A stretch of DNA of 64,000 nucleotides, taken from positions 43,816 through 107,815 of the forward strand of contig JBAVOR010000009.1 in the NCBI GenBank assembly GCA_049692255.1. The letters run 5' to 3'. The notes under the pieces are model-generated. The model was not told where the DNA came from. It saw only the letters and a program-made list of their open reading frames with translations, and searched no databases. This document shows, piece by piece, positions 17,124 through 26,038 of the stretch. The DNA comes from JBAVOR01 sp049692255 (GTDB lineage: Bacteria; Babelota; Babeliae; Babelales; JACPOV01). The position numbers were made by a program, and so were the translations under genes. The number at the start of each line of letters is the position of its first letter. Within the stretch, counting starts at the first letter, position 1.

Positions 17124-17960
17124 TTATTCCCGCACTAACACAATTTTAAAGCCATGCAATGGGCGCTTGAACTGTTTTTTGAGCGCTTGAAGCAATAAGA
17201 ATGACATGTTACGCAAAATAGTACGCTCCTGCTCGGGCGTTGCCGCTAATTGCGTGTCAATTGTTACGCGCAAATAATAGTTATTCGTTTGTGTGGTAAA
17301 CTGCGCGTTCTGTTTTTCCATTTCATCCAGTACACCACGTACCCATGCAGATGCCGCTTCCACCAGCCCTGCAGTCCAAATTTCACGCGGCGGCTTTGGC
17401 GTTACATTTGTTTCTGGTGTAGCTTCACCCATTTGCTCCTGATTCATTTCTGCACGATCGTTCATAGCATGATGTGGCAGCTGTTGCCGGCTACGCTGTG
17501 CGCTCGAGTGAGTGACATCTGATGGACGATGCTCTGTGCGCTCAATACGTTCAGGGCGCTGAGGCCTATCTGACGTAGCTTGCCGCGTTTGTGGGCTTGA
17601 ATATGGGGATTCTGCGCGTTGTTGTTCAGAAGCTCGTGTGTCTCGCTTTTCAGTAGCTTCATACATTGGTCTGCGTTGTTGCGGCGCAGCAGGGCGTCTT
17701 TCTTCTCGTTTTTGCGCATATGCCGAACTATCGCTCGTGCGTCTACGAGAATCAAACGATTGCGAACGAGCATCTCGTTCTTTTTGTATTGGTGCACCAA
17801 ATAAGAGTGCTATTTTTGCTGATTTTGTGGTAAGTCCAAAGAAATTTCTTTGTGCTTCTTCAAATACTTTTACCGTGAATTCTTGCGGCTTTCCTGCAGC
17901 GGTCCATGCTTGCTCAATTGCTTTTGCTACGGACGAAGATTCTTGGATAATCGATTTCAT
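17124..17960 (-). CDS. Jag/KhpB-like protein (Jag_N domain, divergent C-terminus)
   Basis: 278 residues. The first ~50 residues match the Jag N-terminal domain (VAKAIEQAW, VKVFEEAQRNFFGLTTKSAK). A long Arg/Gln/Ser-rich, probably disordered linker follows (about 60-185). The C-terminal ~85 residues have an alpha/beta pattern ending PLHGFKIVLVRE; I do not see the GxxG loop of a KH domain or the R-x3-H motif of R3H, both usual in Jag. Its place just before mnmE supports the assignment. Jag/KhpB proteins bind RNA and influence division or envelope synthesis; whether this version binds RNA is uncertain. Confidence 0.75.
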   Translation of the reverse strand: MKSIIQESSSVAKAIEQAWTAAGKPQEFTVKVFEEAQRNFFGLTTKSAKIALLFGAPIQKERDARSQSFDSRRRTSDSSAYAQKREERRPAAPQQRRPMYEATEKRDTRASEQQRAESPYSSPQTRQATSDRPQRPERIERTEHRPSDVTHSSAQRSRQQLPHHAMNDRAEMNQEQMGEATPETNVTPKPPREIWTAGLVEAASAWVRGVLDEMEKQNAQFTTQTNNYYLRVTIDTQLAATPEQERTILRNMSFLLLQALKKQFKRPLHGFKIVLVRE

Positions 17961-18198
17961 AGAATTAAAATTCCAGTCTGAATATTAAAAAATTGGTATA
18001 TTAGTTGAACTATAGTCATATTAAAGAATTCGGTGCTTAAAACAGCGTATCATGAATAGATGGGGCTTTCAATGGCACTACTTAACTCTTCGAGTTTCGA
18101 AGCGCATGCGTGCTCTATGAATTAATGACTTTTTATTTTTATAGCCCGACTTCGCACATCACGTCCCCATTTTCCACGGCCACCGTGCTACGTCGTGG

Positions 18199-18271
18199 CA
18201 GCCTCCGCAATCTTACTATTATCGCCAATTCCTTCAGCTGGCGTGCCCAGCCGTAGCCTTGGCGGAGGCTG
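18199..18271. repeat. GC-rich inverted repeat next to tRNA-Gly
   Basis: CAGCCTCCGC at 18199-18208 and GCGGAGGCTG at 18262-18271 form 10-bp arms, with further short complementary runs inside (CCAGCC / GGCTGG). The right arm touches the CCA end of the tRNA gene. The 309-bp gap 17961-18269 holds no credible gene; apart from this repeat, its left half is AT-rich and featureless. It may belong to the dispersed palindromic family seen at 46305 and 54613 (shared CCAAGGC-type core), or may act as tRNA terminator; no strong T-run follows. Confidence 0.5.
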
Positions 18272-18344
18272 GAGCGGGAAACGGGATTTGAACCCGCGAC
18301 CTTTGCCTTGGCAAGGCAACGCTCTTCCGCTGAGCTATTCCCGC
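18270..18344 (-). tRNA. tRNA-Gly (anticodon GCC)
   Basis: On the minus strand the sequence folds as a standard cloverleaf: acceptor GCGGGAA/TTCCCGC, D arm GCTC..GAGC-like, anticodon stem TTGCC/GGCAA around loop TTGCCAA (anticodon GCC), variable AGGTC, T arm GCGGG-TTCAAAT-CCCGT, discriminator T and an encoded CCA at 18270-18272. It reads GGC/GGT glycine codons. Confidence 0.97.
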
Positions 18345-18353
18345 ATATGGCTT

Positions 18354-18384
18354 ATTATGGTACCAAACAGTCACCAATTGTCAA
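18354..18384 (-). promoter_or_regulatory. Predicted promoter of tRNA-Gly
   Basis: On the minus strand TTGACA (18384-18379) and CATAAT (18359-18354), spacer 19 bp, slightly long. The expected start point would be a few bases before the tRNA 5' end at 18344. Confidence 0.5.
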
Positions 18385-18560
18385 TGGGACTTTAGAGAAA
18401 ATGTACCCTGACTTTTCAATTGATCTAGCCGTACGAAACTAAAAACACTCAATTAAATTTAATAGCCAAGAAATCCACACGTGCAGTGCAGTTGTACAAA
18501 ATGGGCATTATCGTTACAGTAAACATGAGATTGCATAACTGATGCTTAAGGAACTGTGAT

Positions 18561-19166
18561 ATGATTTCGTTACTAGAAGGCACCGTGCAAACGGTATATG
18601 ATAGTGCCATTACGCTGATGTGTCATGGGATTGGCTTTGAACTGCATGTACCCAATGCTACCAACTATGCTCATCATGAAAAAATTACTGTACATACGTA
18701 CGTTCATTGGAATCAAGAACAGGGTTTCACCTTGTTTGGCTTTCGTTCACTTGAAGAAAAAAAGATATTTTTATTGCTGATCAGCTGCCAGGGGGTAGGC
18801 CCCAAGCTGGCACTGGCAATATTTAATGAGTTAACTATTAATCAACTGATTGATGCACTCGTGAATCGCAAGAATAGTGTACTGAGCAGCGTAAGCGGGA
18901 TCGGCGCTAAAAAGGCAGAACTGATCACCTTGCATTTGCATGAAAAAGTTGCACAGCTGGTTGCTACCGGGCAATTGCACGCAACAGAAGAAACAAGCCA
19001 TCTGCAGCAGTTGACCCAAGTGCTCAGCTCGCTCAACTATTCACGGCAAGAAATTGCATCAGTTATCGATCAACTGCGTAGCTCTATTAACACACAAGAA
19101 TCATTCGATCAGTTATTGCGCAAAGCGCTCAGTCTTCTATCTAAAACCCGCGTATCAGGAAATTAA
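18561..19166 (+). CDS. ruvA: Holliday junction branch migration protein RuvA
   Basis: 201 residues, normal length; AAGGA lies before the ATG. RuvA binds four-way junctions and loads the RuvB motor. The OB-fold N-terminus (MISLLEGTVQ, LMCHGIGFELHVP), the FTLFGFRSLEEKKIF segment, the two HhH motifs (ISCQGVGPKLALAIF and VSGIGAKKAELI) and the RuvB-binding C-terminal domain (LSSLNYSRQEIASVI) are visible. It is 2 nt from the next gene. ruvB and ruvC are not in the window. Confidence 0.96.
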   Translation: MISLLEGTVQTVYDSAITLMCHGIGFELHVPNATNYAHHEKITVHTYVHWNQEQGFTLFGFRSLEEKKIFLLLISCQGVGPKLALAIFNELTINQLIDALVNRKNSVLSSVSGIGAKKAELITLHLHEKVAQLVATGQLHATEETSHLQQLTQVLSSLNYSRQEIASVIDQLRSSINTQESFDQLLRKALSLLSKTRVSGN

Positions 19167-19168
19167 GC

Positions 19169-20506
19169 ATGATATTCTCTTCCGTTATTACGTTCTGCTT
19201 AACGTATGGCGCAGTAGCGCTTTGTCAGTTAGCTGCTCTTACCACCAGCCTGCTTGTACTCACTGCACTTCTTTTGACATATCTATTAAAAGCGCCTCAA
19301 ATTCGTGCAATACCCCGTTTTTGGCATGTCGTACGCACTGGGGTTCACCATATGCATACGCAATCGGTACACATGATCAGTCCCTTACAAGCACTATTTA
19401 ATGCCATGTCAACGTCAATTGGCATTGGAACCATTATTGGCCCATCGATTGCCATTATTATCGGCGGCCCGGGAGCATTGGCATGGCTTGTGTTGTATGG
19501 ATTGATAGGATGTGTATTAAAATTTGTTGAAGTAACGCTTGCTCTGCAATATCGCAAAAAAACCGCGCATGGCGATGTGCTCGGTGGCCCAACACAATAT
19601 CTTGCCGCCATACATCCGTGGCTTGGTGTATGGTATGCGTATGGCACTATTATTTTATTTACCAGTTGGTCGAGCGTGCAATCAAACGTTTTGGCCGATG
19701 TGCTTGCGCAAGAGTCTATACCACCCGTTTTTACTGGCTTTCTCACCGCACTCTTGGTATATAGCATGCTTAACGGTGGCGCACGCCGTATTGCTGCGCT
19801 CAATGCCAAGCTCCTGCCATTAATGTCCGCTTTATATGTCAGCTCTGCTGCATATATTTTATTGATAAATAGCAGCATATTACCCACTATTATTGCTGAT
19901 ATTTTGTATTACAGCATTCATCCTATGAGCGCCGTGGGAGCATTTTGTGGTGCATCTGTTATGCAAACAATGCAAGCGGGTATTTACAAAGGGGTATATA
20001 TTACAGAGTCGGGCATGGGAACTGCCGCTGTGCCCCATTCATTGGCAAACACACATAACCCTTCAGATCAAGGCATCTTAGCAATGATCTCTACTTTTGC
20101 CGATACCACTATTTGCACTCTTTCAGGGCTCATGGTTTTAACTACGAATCATTGGCAAACAAATACTATCACCAATACTTTGATGTATCTCACGTTCCAA
20201 GAAAATATGCCTCTCTTTGGACGCCCTATTTTAGTAGTTACTGTTTTCTTATTCGCCATTGGCACCATCATTGGAAACAGTTTTAACGGACGACAAACAT
20301 TTGCTACCGTTACCCGTTACCGCTTTCTCAATATATATGCAGCATGTGTATGCACAGTAATATTTGCCGGCGCGCTCATCGAAGTACCCGTAGTATGGCA
20401 AACGGTCGATTTTTTATTGCCGCTCATTGCCATACCCCATGTAATCAGTTTATTGCATTGGACACTTAAAAAACGTGAGCTATTTGTAATTGCAAAACAC
20501 AGCTAA
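19169..20506 (+). CDS. Sodium:amino acid symporter, AGCS (alanine/glycine) family
   Basis: 445 residues with about ten membrane segments. AGCS signatures include MSTSIGIGTIIGPSIAIIIG, GPGALAWLVLYGLIGCVLKFVEVTLA, GDVLGGPTQYL, KGVYITESGMGTAAVPH and FADTTICTLSGL. These inner-membrane carriers import Ala or Gly with Na+, useful for an organism that relies on a host for amino acids. The start is coupled to ruvA (2-nt gap). The usual N-terminal helices are somewhat abbreviated but the conserved core is whole. Confidence 0.93.
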   Translation: MIFSSVITFCLTYGAVALCQLAALTTSLLVLTALLLTYLLKAPQIRAIPRFWHVVRTGVHHMHTQSVHMISPLQALFNAMSTSIGIGTIIGPSIAIIIGGPGALAWLVLYGLIGCVLKFVEVTLALQYRKKTAHGDVLGGPTQYLAAIHPWLGVWYAYGTIILFTSWSSVQSNVLADVLAQESIPPVFTGFLTALLVYSMLNGGARRIAALNAKLLPLMSALYVSSAAYILLINSSILPTIIADILYYSIHPMSAVGAFCGASVMQTMQAGIYKGVYITESGMGTAAVPHSLANTHNPSDQGILAMISTFADTTICTLSGLMVLTTNHWQTNTITNTLMYLTFQENMPLFGRPILVVTVFLFAIGTIIGNSFNGRQTFATVTRYRFLNIYAACVCTVIFAGALIEVPVVWQTVDFLLPLIAIPHVISLLHWTLKKRELFVIAKHS

Positions 20507-20518
20507 AAAAAGATGGCA

Positions 20519-21919
20519 TCATTCAATGGTCCTCATAAAGCGCCAGCGTTTTTTATGTTCCCGTATCACTTGCAATAAATAATCAACGGCAGGGCGCAGC
20601 GTTCGTTCTTGTGTTTTAAAATCGACCGCGTAGATGCCATGCTTGTTTTCGAAACCGTGAGTCCATGCATAGCAATCAGTAAGAGTCCAATAAAAATAAC
20701 CGCGCACATCATAGCCTTCTGCAATAGCACGCGAAATAACATAGAGATGTTTTTTTAAATATTCTGTTTTGAGTGTTACATCATCGGTTGGTGCACCATT
20801 TTCGGTAATAAAGATCGGTATGCCCAATTTTGCAGCACGAACAATAGAGCGATATAACCCTTCTGGATACAGTATTTTAATACGCTCTTCATTGTCATGC
20901 ATACAAATTAATCGATCTTCCGGCCGCGCTTTTGCCGACATAGAAAATAGGCCAGTTTGTTTAATAACTGTGTGCGTATAATAATTGATACCAATAAAAT
21001 CGAGCGTTTGTGGTGCACGAAGATCTTTGCCAATGGCCCATGGCCTATTAGTCCAGCGAAATTTTCCCGTCTTGAAAAACTGAATGGTGGTTTCGTTTAC
21101 CAAGTAACTTAAAAATTTGGTTGCCATTTTTTCTATTGGGTTATACGACGAATAAGCATCGATCGGCTGACACATATGGGTAATGCCGACTTTCACTTGT
21201 GGATCACGTAGCTTGAACTCAGTTGCAATTTGTACATGCGCGCTCAGCTGATGCCAAATTACCGTTCCGGTTAGTCTAAAATTTTTTTTGCATGGCGGAT
21301 AGTTCCCACGAAAATAACCCGCCAACGCGTAAGCAGCTGGTTCATTGAGAATAATCCAATAGGGCACTTTCGCATGTAAACGATCAAATACTTTGAGTGC
21401 AAAGCGTTTAAAGTATTGAATATTTTCTTCTGACTCAAACCCTCCCTTTGCTAAAAACCAGCGCGGCAGCGTGTGGTGAAATAAAGTAATGAACGGAGTA
21501 ATATTGCGGCGCAGCAATGCATCGACCACCTGTTCATAATGATCAAGCACCGCTTCATTAAATTGTCCCTCTTGTTCTTCGTATTTGCACCATTCAATAG
21601 AAAAACGGTCTGTATTCATACCAATAGCTGCAAGAAGATCGAAATCCGATTCGTACCGCACCCATCGTTGGCATCCGCGCCCAACGCGATCTTGTATATT
21701 TTTTTCTTTTTCAAAATCGGTCCAACTATTTTCTACCAATCGCCCGCCAACTGTTTCTGCTCCCTCAGTTTGTGTCGCTGAGTCAGAACATCCCCATAAA
21801 AAATGTTCTGGAAAAGAAATATGCGTTTCTTTTATTTTTGTCCAATCCCATTGAATTTCTCGCGTAAAAAGCGCAGTTGTGGCAACTAAAAAGCCAAAGA
21901 GGCACACGCATTTCTTCAT
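20519..21919 (-). CDS. Glycoside hydrolase family 1 (beta-glucosidase type), exported
   Basis: 466 residues from ATG 21919 (AAAGGAG five bases upstream; a GTG just before it is closer to that site). A short signal peptide (CVCLFGFLVATTALF) precedes a complete GH1 barrel: FPEHFLWGCSDSATQTEG near the start, WIILNEPAAYALAGYF with the acid/base Glu in NEP, and IFITENGAP with the nucleophile Glu, then YFYWTLTDCYAWTHGF. GH1 enzymes remove terminal beta-linked sugars. Export suggests it trims host or environmental glycosides. The W after NE is replaced by PAAYA, a mild deviation. Confidence 0.93.
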   Translation of the reverse strand: MKKCVCLFGFLVATTALFTREIQWDWTKIKETHISFPEHFLWGCSDSATQTEGAETVGGRLVENSWTDFEKEKNIQDRVGRGCQRWVRYESDFDLLAAIGMNTDRFSIEWCKYEEQEGQFNEAVLDHYEQVVDALLRRNITPFITLFHHTLPRWFLAKGGFESEENIQYFKRFALKVFDRLHAKVPYWIILNEPAAYALAGYFRGNYPPCKKNFRLTGTVIWHQLSAHVQIATEFKLRDPQVKVGITHMCQPIDAYSSYNPIEKMATKFLSYLVNETTIQFFKTGKFRWTNRPWAIGKDLRAPQTLDFIGINYYTHTVIKQTGLFSMSAKARPEDRLICMHDNEERIKILYPEGLYRSIVRAAKLGIPIFITENGAPTDDVTLKTEYLKKHLYVISRAIAEGYDVRGYFYWTLTDCYAWTHGFENKHGIYAVDFKTQERTLRPAVDYLLQVIREHKKRWRFMRTIE

Positions 21920-22061
21920 CACATCTCCTTTTATAGGTTACAAAATGGTAAAAAAACAGTAAGCTCAGAGTGCTTTAAAAGCTGTTTGTAAATCAATGCT
22001 AGTACTGATATAGCACACTATTTATAATTTGTAGAGATATCCGTAAAAAACAGGATCTGTG

Positions 22062-23228
22062 ATGACTCTCGCCCCAAAAATACTCATTTTATCGTGCCAT
22101 GGCGGTGGCGGACATATGTCCGCAGCAACAGCACTGGAACAATATTTATCCGAACACTATTGCGTACAAACCATCGATTTTGTTGGCACTACCCTTGCGC
22201 CCTACGATCCATTGTACATTATTACACGTACGTATACGGGGCAAGATATATATAATGCCCTTCTGCAACGCAATGCAAAACGCATCACCAATTTTTTCTA
22301 TCGTCTAGGCCTTTGGTTAGTGAATCTAAAAAGAAAAACATTAGAACGCGCTGTTACGAATCATATCGCACAATACCAACCAGATATGGTAATTTCGGTG
22401 ATTCCTATTATTAATGATATGATTATTAATAGCTGCAAAGAACTGGGCATTAAATGTGTGGTAGTACCTACCGATTTTGACACCAGTACTTTTATATCGC
22501 ATCTGCCTCCCATTCAACCGCACAATACGCGTATTTGTATTAGCATGGATTATGCGCTTATTACTGAACGCATCCCTGACTCTATTTGTAAAGATGCGCT
22601 GACCGTCACTGGGTTTCCTATTCGCCCCACCTTTTTTATGCCGCGCAATAAAGCTATGCTTAAAAAGCAGTACGGCATATCTCATGCAGTTCCAGTCGTA
22701 TTGCTTGTGATGGGAGCGGCGGGGTCGCAACATATCTTACGCTATCTGCGTGAACTTTCTACGCTGAGCGTCGCGTGTCACTTAATTATTTGTATCGGGC
22801 GTGCAACGGCACTTAAAAGTAAAATTCATCGTTTGTATATGCCGTACCACATTACATACACTATCATTGACCACAAGCACAATATTGCTGATTACATGGC
22901 ACTTGCCGATCTGTGTATTACTAAGCCAGGGTCGGTAACCTTTGCTGAAATTATTTACATGAAAATACCGGTGCTGCTCGACAAGACCGATGTCCCATTA
23001 TTATGGGAAAAGTTAAATTTAGAACTGGTGCAATCGTTTCAAATTGGTGAATGTATCAATCATACTCGTGATATTGCACCAATGGTTGCCAGTTATTTAA
23101 CCGATCAATCAAAAATTATTGCGTGCAGACACGCGTTGGATCAGATCAAAAAAGAAGATTTTGGCAGAAACATTCATCTTCTGGTTGCTGCTATGCTTTC
23201 ATCGGGCCCTCAGACAATCCCCGAATGA
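22062..23228 (+). CDS. Glycolipid glycosyltransferase, MGDG-synthase / processive diacylglycerol glucosyltransferase type
   Basis: 388 residues from ATG 22062 (AGGAT upstream). The N-terminal domain begins ILILSCHGGGGHMSAATALE, the glycine-rich acceptor loop of monogalactosyldiacylglycerol synthase-like GT28 enzymes. The C-terminal domain has VVLLVMGAAGSQ and ADLCITKPGSVTFAEIIYMKIPVLL, the nucleotide-sugar-binding end. Such enzymes glycosylate diacylglycerol at the inner membrane. The 3' end overlaps convergent mlaF by 38 bp. Sugar donor and number of sugars added cannot be read from the sequence. Confidence 0.87.
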   Translation: MTLAPKILILSCHGGGGHMSAATALEQYLSEHYCVQTIDFVGTTLAPYDPLYIITRTYTGQDIYNALLQRNAKRITNFFYRLGLWLVNLKRKTLERAVTNHIAQYQPDMVISVIPIINDMIINSCKELGIKCVVVPTDFDTSTFISHLPPIQPHNTRICISMDYALITERIPDSICKDALTVTGFPIRPTFFMPRNKAMLKKQYGISHAVPVVLLVMGAAGSQHILRYLRELSTLSVACHLIICIGRATALKSKIHRLYMPYHITYTIIDHKHNIADYMALADLCITKPGSVTFAEIIYMKIPVLLDKTDVPLLWEKLNLELVQSFQIGECINHTRDIAPMVASYLTDQSKIIACRHALDQIKKEDFGRNIHLLVAAMLSSGPQTIPE

Positions 23229-23931
23229 ATTGATACAGATATGGATTATCTGACTGCCACACCGTTTTTGCATCACCTACATACTGAATAACGCCGTTGT
23301 ATAATAACGCGACAACATCACAATAGTTAAAAATATCGGTATCATGCGAAATGACTATTGAGGTAATATTGAGCTTTTGTTGCATATCAAACATGAGTTC
23401 ATGAATAGCGCGTGCGGTAATAGGATCTAAACCTGTTGTTGGTTCATCGTATAAAATAGTAGTAGGATTAGCGACTAATGTACGCGCAATACCAATACGC
23501 TTACGCATACCACCAGAAAGTTCCGACGGGTGGCGCCATAAAATGTCAGTTGAAAGTTGCACGAGCGCCAACTTTTCTTTAACAATTTCCAACACGCGAT
23601 TCCGTTTTTCTCCTTGTTCTATGAGCGTAATGCCTACATTTTCAAACACATTTAATGAATCTAATAATGCAGCAAACTGAAACACGTACCCAAAAGAGTG
23701 GAGCTTCTGGCGCACTTCATGCGCGCTTTTGTTGACGATATCTGTGCCATCAATAAAAATGTGGCCATCTGTCGGGCTGATTAGTCCAATGAGCTGTTTG
23801 AGTAGTACCGATTTGCCTTCGCCCGATCGCCCAATAATAACGGTCATGCGCTGGTCTTGAATAGTTAAATTCACCCCGCGTGAAACCCACGTATCACCAA
23901 ATCGTTTTTTAAGATCTACTATTTCTATCAC
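23191..23931 (-). CDS. mlaF: ABC transporter ATPase, MlaF-type (lipid transport)
   Basis: 246 residues, GTG start with AAAGGG upstream. Walker A GRSGEGKSVLLKQLIGL, Q-loop VFQFAALLDSLNVFENV, signature LSGGMRKRIGIARTL, Walker B TILYDEPTTGLDP and switch His ISHDTD are all present; SGGMRKR is characteristic of the Mla/Mce ATPases. With MlaE it would power phospholipid movement between the membranes, implying a two-membrane envelope. It follows mlaE by 24 nt. No MlaD (MCE domain) gene follows; the next gene is convergent. Confidence 0.92.
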   Translation of the reverse strand: MIEIVDLKKRFGDTWVSRGVNLTIQDQRMTVIIGRSGEGKSVLLKQLIGLISPTDGHIFIDGTDIVNKSAHEVRQKLHSFGYVFQFAALLDSLNVFENVGITLIEQGEKRNRVLEIVKEKLALVQLSTDILWRHPSELSGGMRKRIGIARTLVANPTTILYDEPTTGLDPITARAIHELMFDMQQKLNITSIVISHDTDIFNYCDVVALLYNGVIQYVGDAKTVWQSDNPYLYQFIRGLSEGPMKA

Positions 23932-23955
23932 CGCATATCCCTTTTGGTATCTTTC

Positions 23956-24750
23956 TTATTCGAATAACAATGCGGTTAAAAAATAGTTCGCTATTAAAAT
24001 AATAACCGAACTGATCACAACCGCTTGTGTCGTTGCGATACCAACGCCTCGAGCTCCTCCCTGCGTACGATATCCTTTATAACAACCAACCCATGACAGA
24101 ATAAGACCGAATACTGCGGATTTAATGAGCCCATTTTTAATGTCAGAAAATTCTAAGTAGCGGGCAATCCCTTGGAGATACTGTTCACCATTTAAATGGA
24201 GCGCGTATACCGCAATAATATAGCCCCCAATAATGCCACAGATCATGGTAAAGATAGTTAAAAAGGGCAAAATAAATACACTCGCGAACATGCGAGGAAC
24301 CATGAGATATTGCCATATATCAATGGATAACGTACGAAGCGCATCTATCTGTTCAGTGATTTGCATAGTGCCAATTTCAGCAGCTATAGCAGAACCGGCA
24401 CGCCCGGTCACCATCAGTCCTGTCAGCACAGGCCCCAACTCACGAGTCATACTTAACGCTACCAAGGGGCCAATGAGATCTTCACTACCAAAGCGCTTGA
24501 ACCCTATATAACTTTGAAATGCTAAAACAGCACCAGCAAAGGTGCCGGTCAGCACTACAATCAGACACGACCCTACTCCAATGCGATCCATTTGATAGAG
24601 TATTTTATTAAACTTAGGGCGCGTGCTTACAGAAATCTGCAGTACTGTTGCTAAAAATAATACGAATTGCCCAACCGCATTACAGCGGTCAAGCACTACC
24701 CTTCCCATAGTATCCAGGGCATACTGACCCCATTGCCACATCCTTTTCAT
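23956..24750 (-). CDS. mlaE: ABC transporter permease, MlaE-type
   Basis: 264 residues, about five membrane segments. Typical MlaE features: VLTGTFAGAVLAFQSYIGFKRFG, ALSMTRELGPVLTGLMVTGRAGSAIAAEIGTM (the EQ-loop region with MxxTEQIDAL) and the C-terminal VGIATTQAVVISSVIILIANYFLTALLF. The RBS is AAAGGA. It lies 33 nt after secG in a tpiA-secG-mlaE-mlaF run. It forms the membrane part of the lipid transporter with MlaF. Confidence 0.93.
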   Translation of the reverse strand: MKRMWQWGQYALDTMGRVVLDRCNAVGQFVLFLATVLQISVSTRPKFNKILYQMDRIGVGSCLIVVLTGTFAGAVLAFQSYIGFKRFGSEDLIGPLVALSMTRELGPVLTGLMVTGRAGSAIAAEIGTMQITEQIDALRTLSIDIWQYLMVPRMFASVFILPFLTIFTMICGIIGGYIIAVYALHLNGEQYLQGIARYLEFSDIKNGLIKSAVFGLILSWVGCYKGYRTQGGARGVGIATTQAVVISSVIILIANYFLTALLFE

Positions 24751-24783
24751 ATGCAGTTCCTTTGCATCAGCAATAGCGTATAA

Positions 24784-25137
24784 CTATTGCGCCTGCTGTT
24801 GTGTGATAGGATTTGTGTTAAGCAAACGGGAAGAATGGTACGAACCAGTAGTGTACAGTGAAAGCAACAGAGACCCGCCCATAAAAAGTGCGCCTAATAC
24901 CCAAGTAATTTTTTGGAATAAGTTCTGTCCTCCCGAACCACCAAATAGCACTTGCGCACCGCTGCCAACTGCACTGAGACCCATATTTCCTTTACCTTTT
25001 TGTACCAAGATAAGGGGTACCATGAGCATACAAATAATGACAAACAGTGCACGCAAAAATCCGAGTAGATAAAACAGAGCTACGATAAATATCCCTAATC
25101 CACCTAAGAAAGTGGTACTTCCCAATAAATGAACCAT
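24784..25137 (-). CDS. secG: Protein-export membrane protein SecG
   Basis: 117 residues from ATG 25137, which has AAAGGAT upstream; the frame extends to a GTG at 25197 overlapping tpiA, but that extension is hydrophilic and unlikely. Two membrane helices flank the conserved loop: LVQKGKGNMGLSAVGSGAQVLFG (LxQxxKGxG..GG pattern), then FQKITWVLGALFMGGSLLLSL. SecG assists SecYEG translocation, fitting the very large exported proteome in this window. Confidence 0.92.
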   Translation of the reverse strand: MVHLLGSTTFLGGLGIFIVALFYLLGFLRALFVIICMLMVPLILVQKGKGNMGLSAVGSGAQVLFGGSGGQNLFQKITWVLGALFMGGSLLLSLYTTGSYHSSRLLNTNPITQQQAQ

Positions 25138-25189
25138 AATTAATCCTTTTGGTTTATGATTGTATACACGCTGCTCTAAGTTGCTGCTG

Positions 25190-25957
25190 TTATTCACAGA
25201 ACCTATGCATCGATAATACTATTTTCTGAAAGCTTTGAAAATCAGTAGTTGCGCGTCCTACCAAAAAACCATCGAGCACGGGGTACGAAGAAAGGGTTCC
25301 GCTGTGCGCATCCACCGCTCCCCCATACAATAGCCTCGCCTGTATACCTTGAGGCAATTCTTGAGCAATCAATTCTCGTATGAGCTGAATTCGTTCATTC
25401 AGTGTGCTTGGTTCTGGCATCTGGGCAGCACCAATAGCCCATGCAGGCTCATAGGCAATACATAGTGAAGTGCTCTGTGTGTGAGCCCTAACCACGTTAG
25501 CAATCGATTGTAACTGTGCCCGTATTACTCTTTCAACAATAGCTTTAGTAGCGTGTCGTTCTTGAGCCGTTTCACCAATGCAAACAATCGGAGTCAACCG
25601 TGCATCAAGCACACAGGTAAGTTGAGAGCGTAATACGGTTTCAAAATCTGCGTACAATGTCCGTTGCTCGGTATGCCCAATAATGCAGTAGGCACAACCG
25701 AGTTCTGCCACATTCAGGGCGCTCACCTGACCTGTATAAGGGCCACGCAACGCAGGAGCACAATTTTGCGCACCAATGGCAATGCCACTCCCCTTTACCG
25801 CTTGTACTACGGCGGCAATGGATTCAAATGATGGGCAAATAACCAAAGAAAGAGCATCGGCGTGGTTTTTAAAAACAGTGGCACACTGTGTTGCAAGAGC
25901 CACGCTCTGTTCAAATGAAAGATACATTTTCCAATTTGCGATTAATAACTGCTTCAT
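25190..25957 (-). CDS. tpiA: Triosephosphate isomerase
   Basis: 255 residues, full length. It interconverts dihydroxyacetone phosphate and glyceraldehyde 3-phosphate. Seen: LLIANWKMYLS (substrate Asn/Lys), YCIIGHTEQR (electrophile His), CIAYEPAWAIG (catalytic Glu; the common form is YEPxWAIGTG, here GAA), LLYGGAV and DGFLVGRAT (phosphate loop). First gene of a minus-strand run with secG, mlaE and mlaF; the gene is divergent from the large secreted-protein operon that starts at 26039. Confidence 0.97.
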   Translation of the reverse strand: MKQLLIANWKMYLSFEQSVALATQCATVFKNHADALSLVICPSFESIAAVVQAVKGSGIAIGAQNCAPALRGPYTGQVSALNVAELGCAYCIIGHTEQRTLYADFETVLRSQLTCVLDARLTPIVCIGETAQERHATKAIVERVIRAQLQSIANVVRAHTQSTSLCIAYEPAWAIGAAQMPEPSTLNERIQLIRELIAQELPQGIQARLLYGGAVDAHSGTLSSYPVLDGFLVGRATTDFQSFQKIVLSMHRFCE

Positions 25958-26038
25958 AGAACTCTATCATTAAAATTTGAGAGGTGGTATTATACATGCT
26001 GTCTTTACCATAGCAAAAGCCATAAGAAAGGGTAGTAT

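Noticed and set aside
18195..18395. 66-codon plus-strand frame over the tRNA-Gly region
   Set aside because: It runs antisense through the tRNA gene and the GC-rich repeat; no ribosome site and no protein-like pattern.
19345..19887. 180-codon minus-strand frame within the AGCS symporter gene
   Set aside because: Shadow of a well-supported membrane transporter; the translation has no family pattern.
18561..20506. Complete ruvABC locus
   Set aside because: Only ruvA is present; the following gene is an AGCS transporter.
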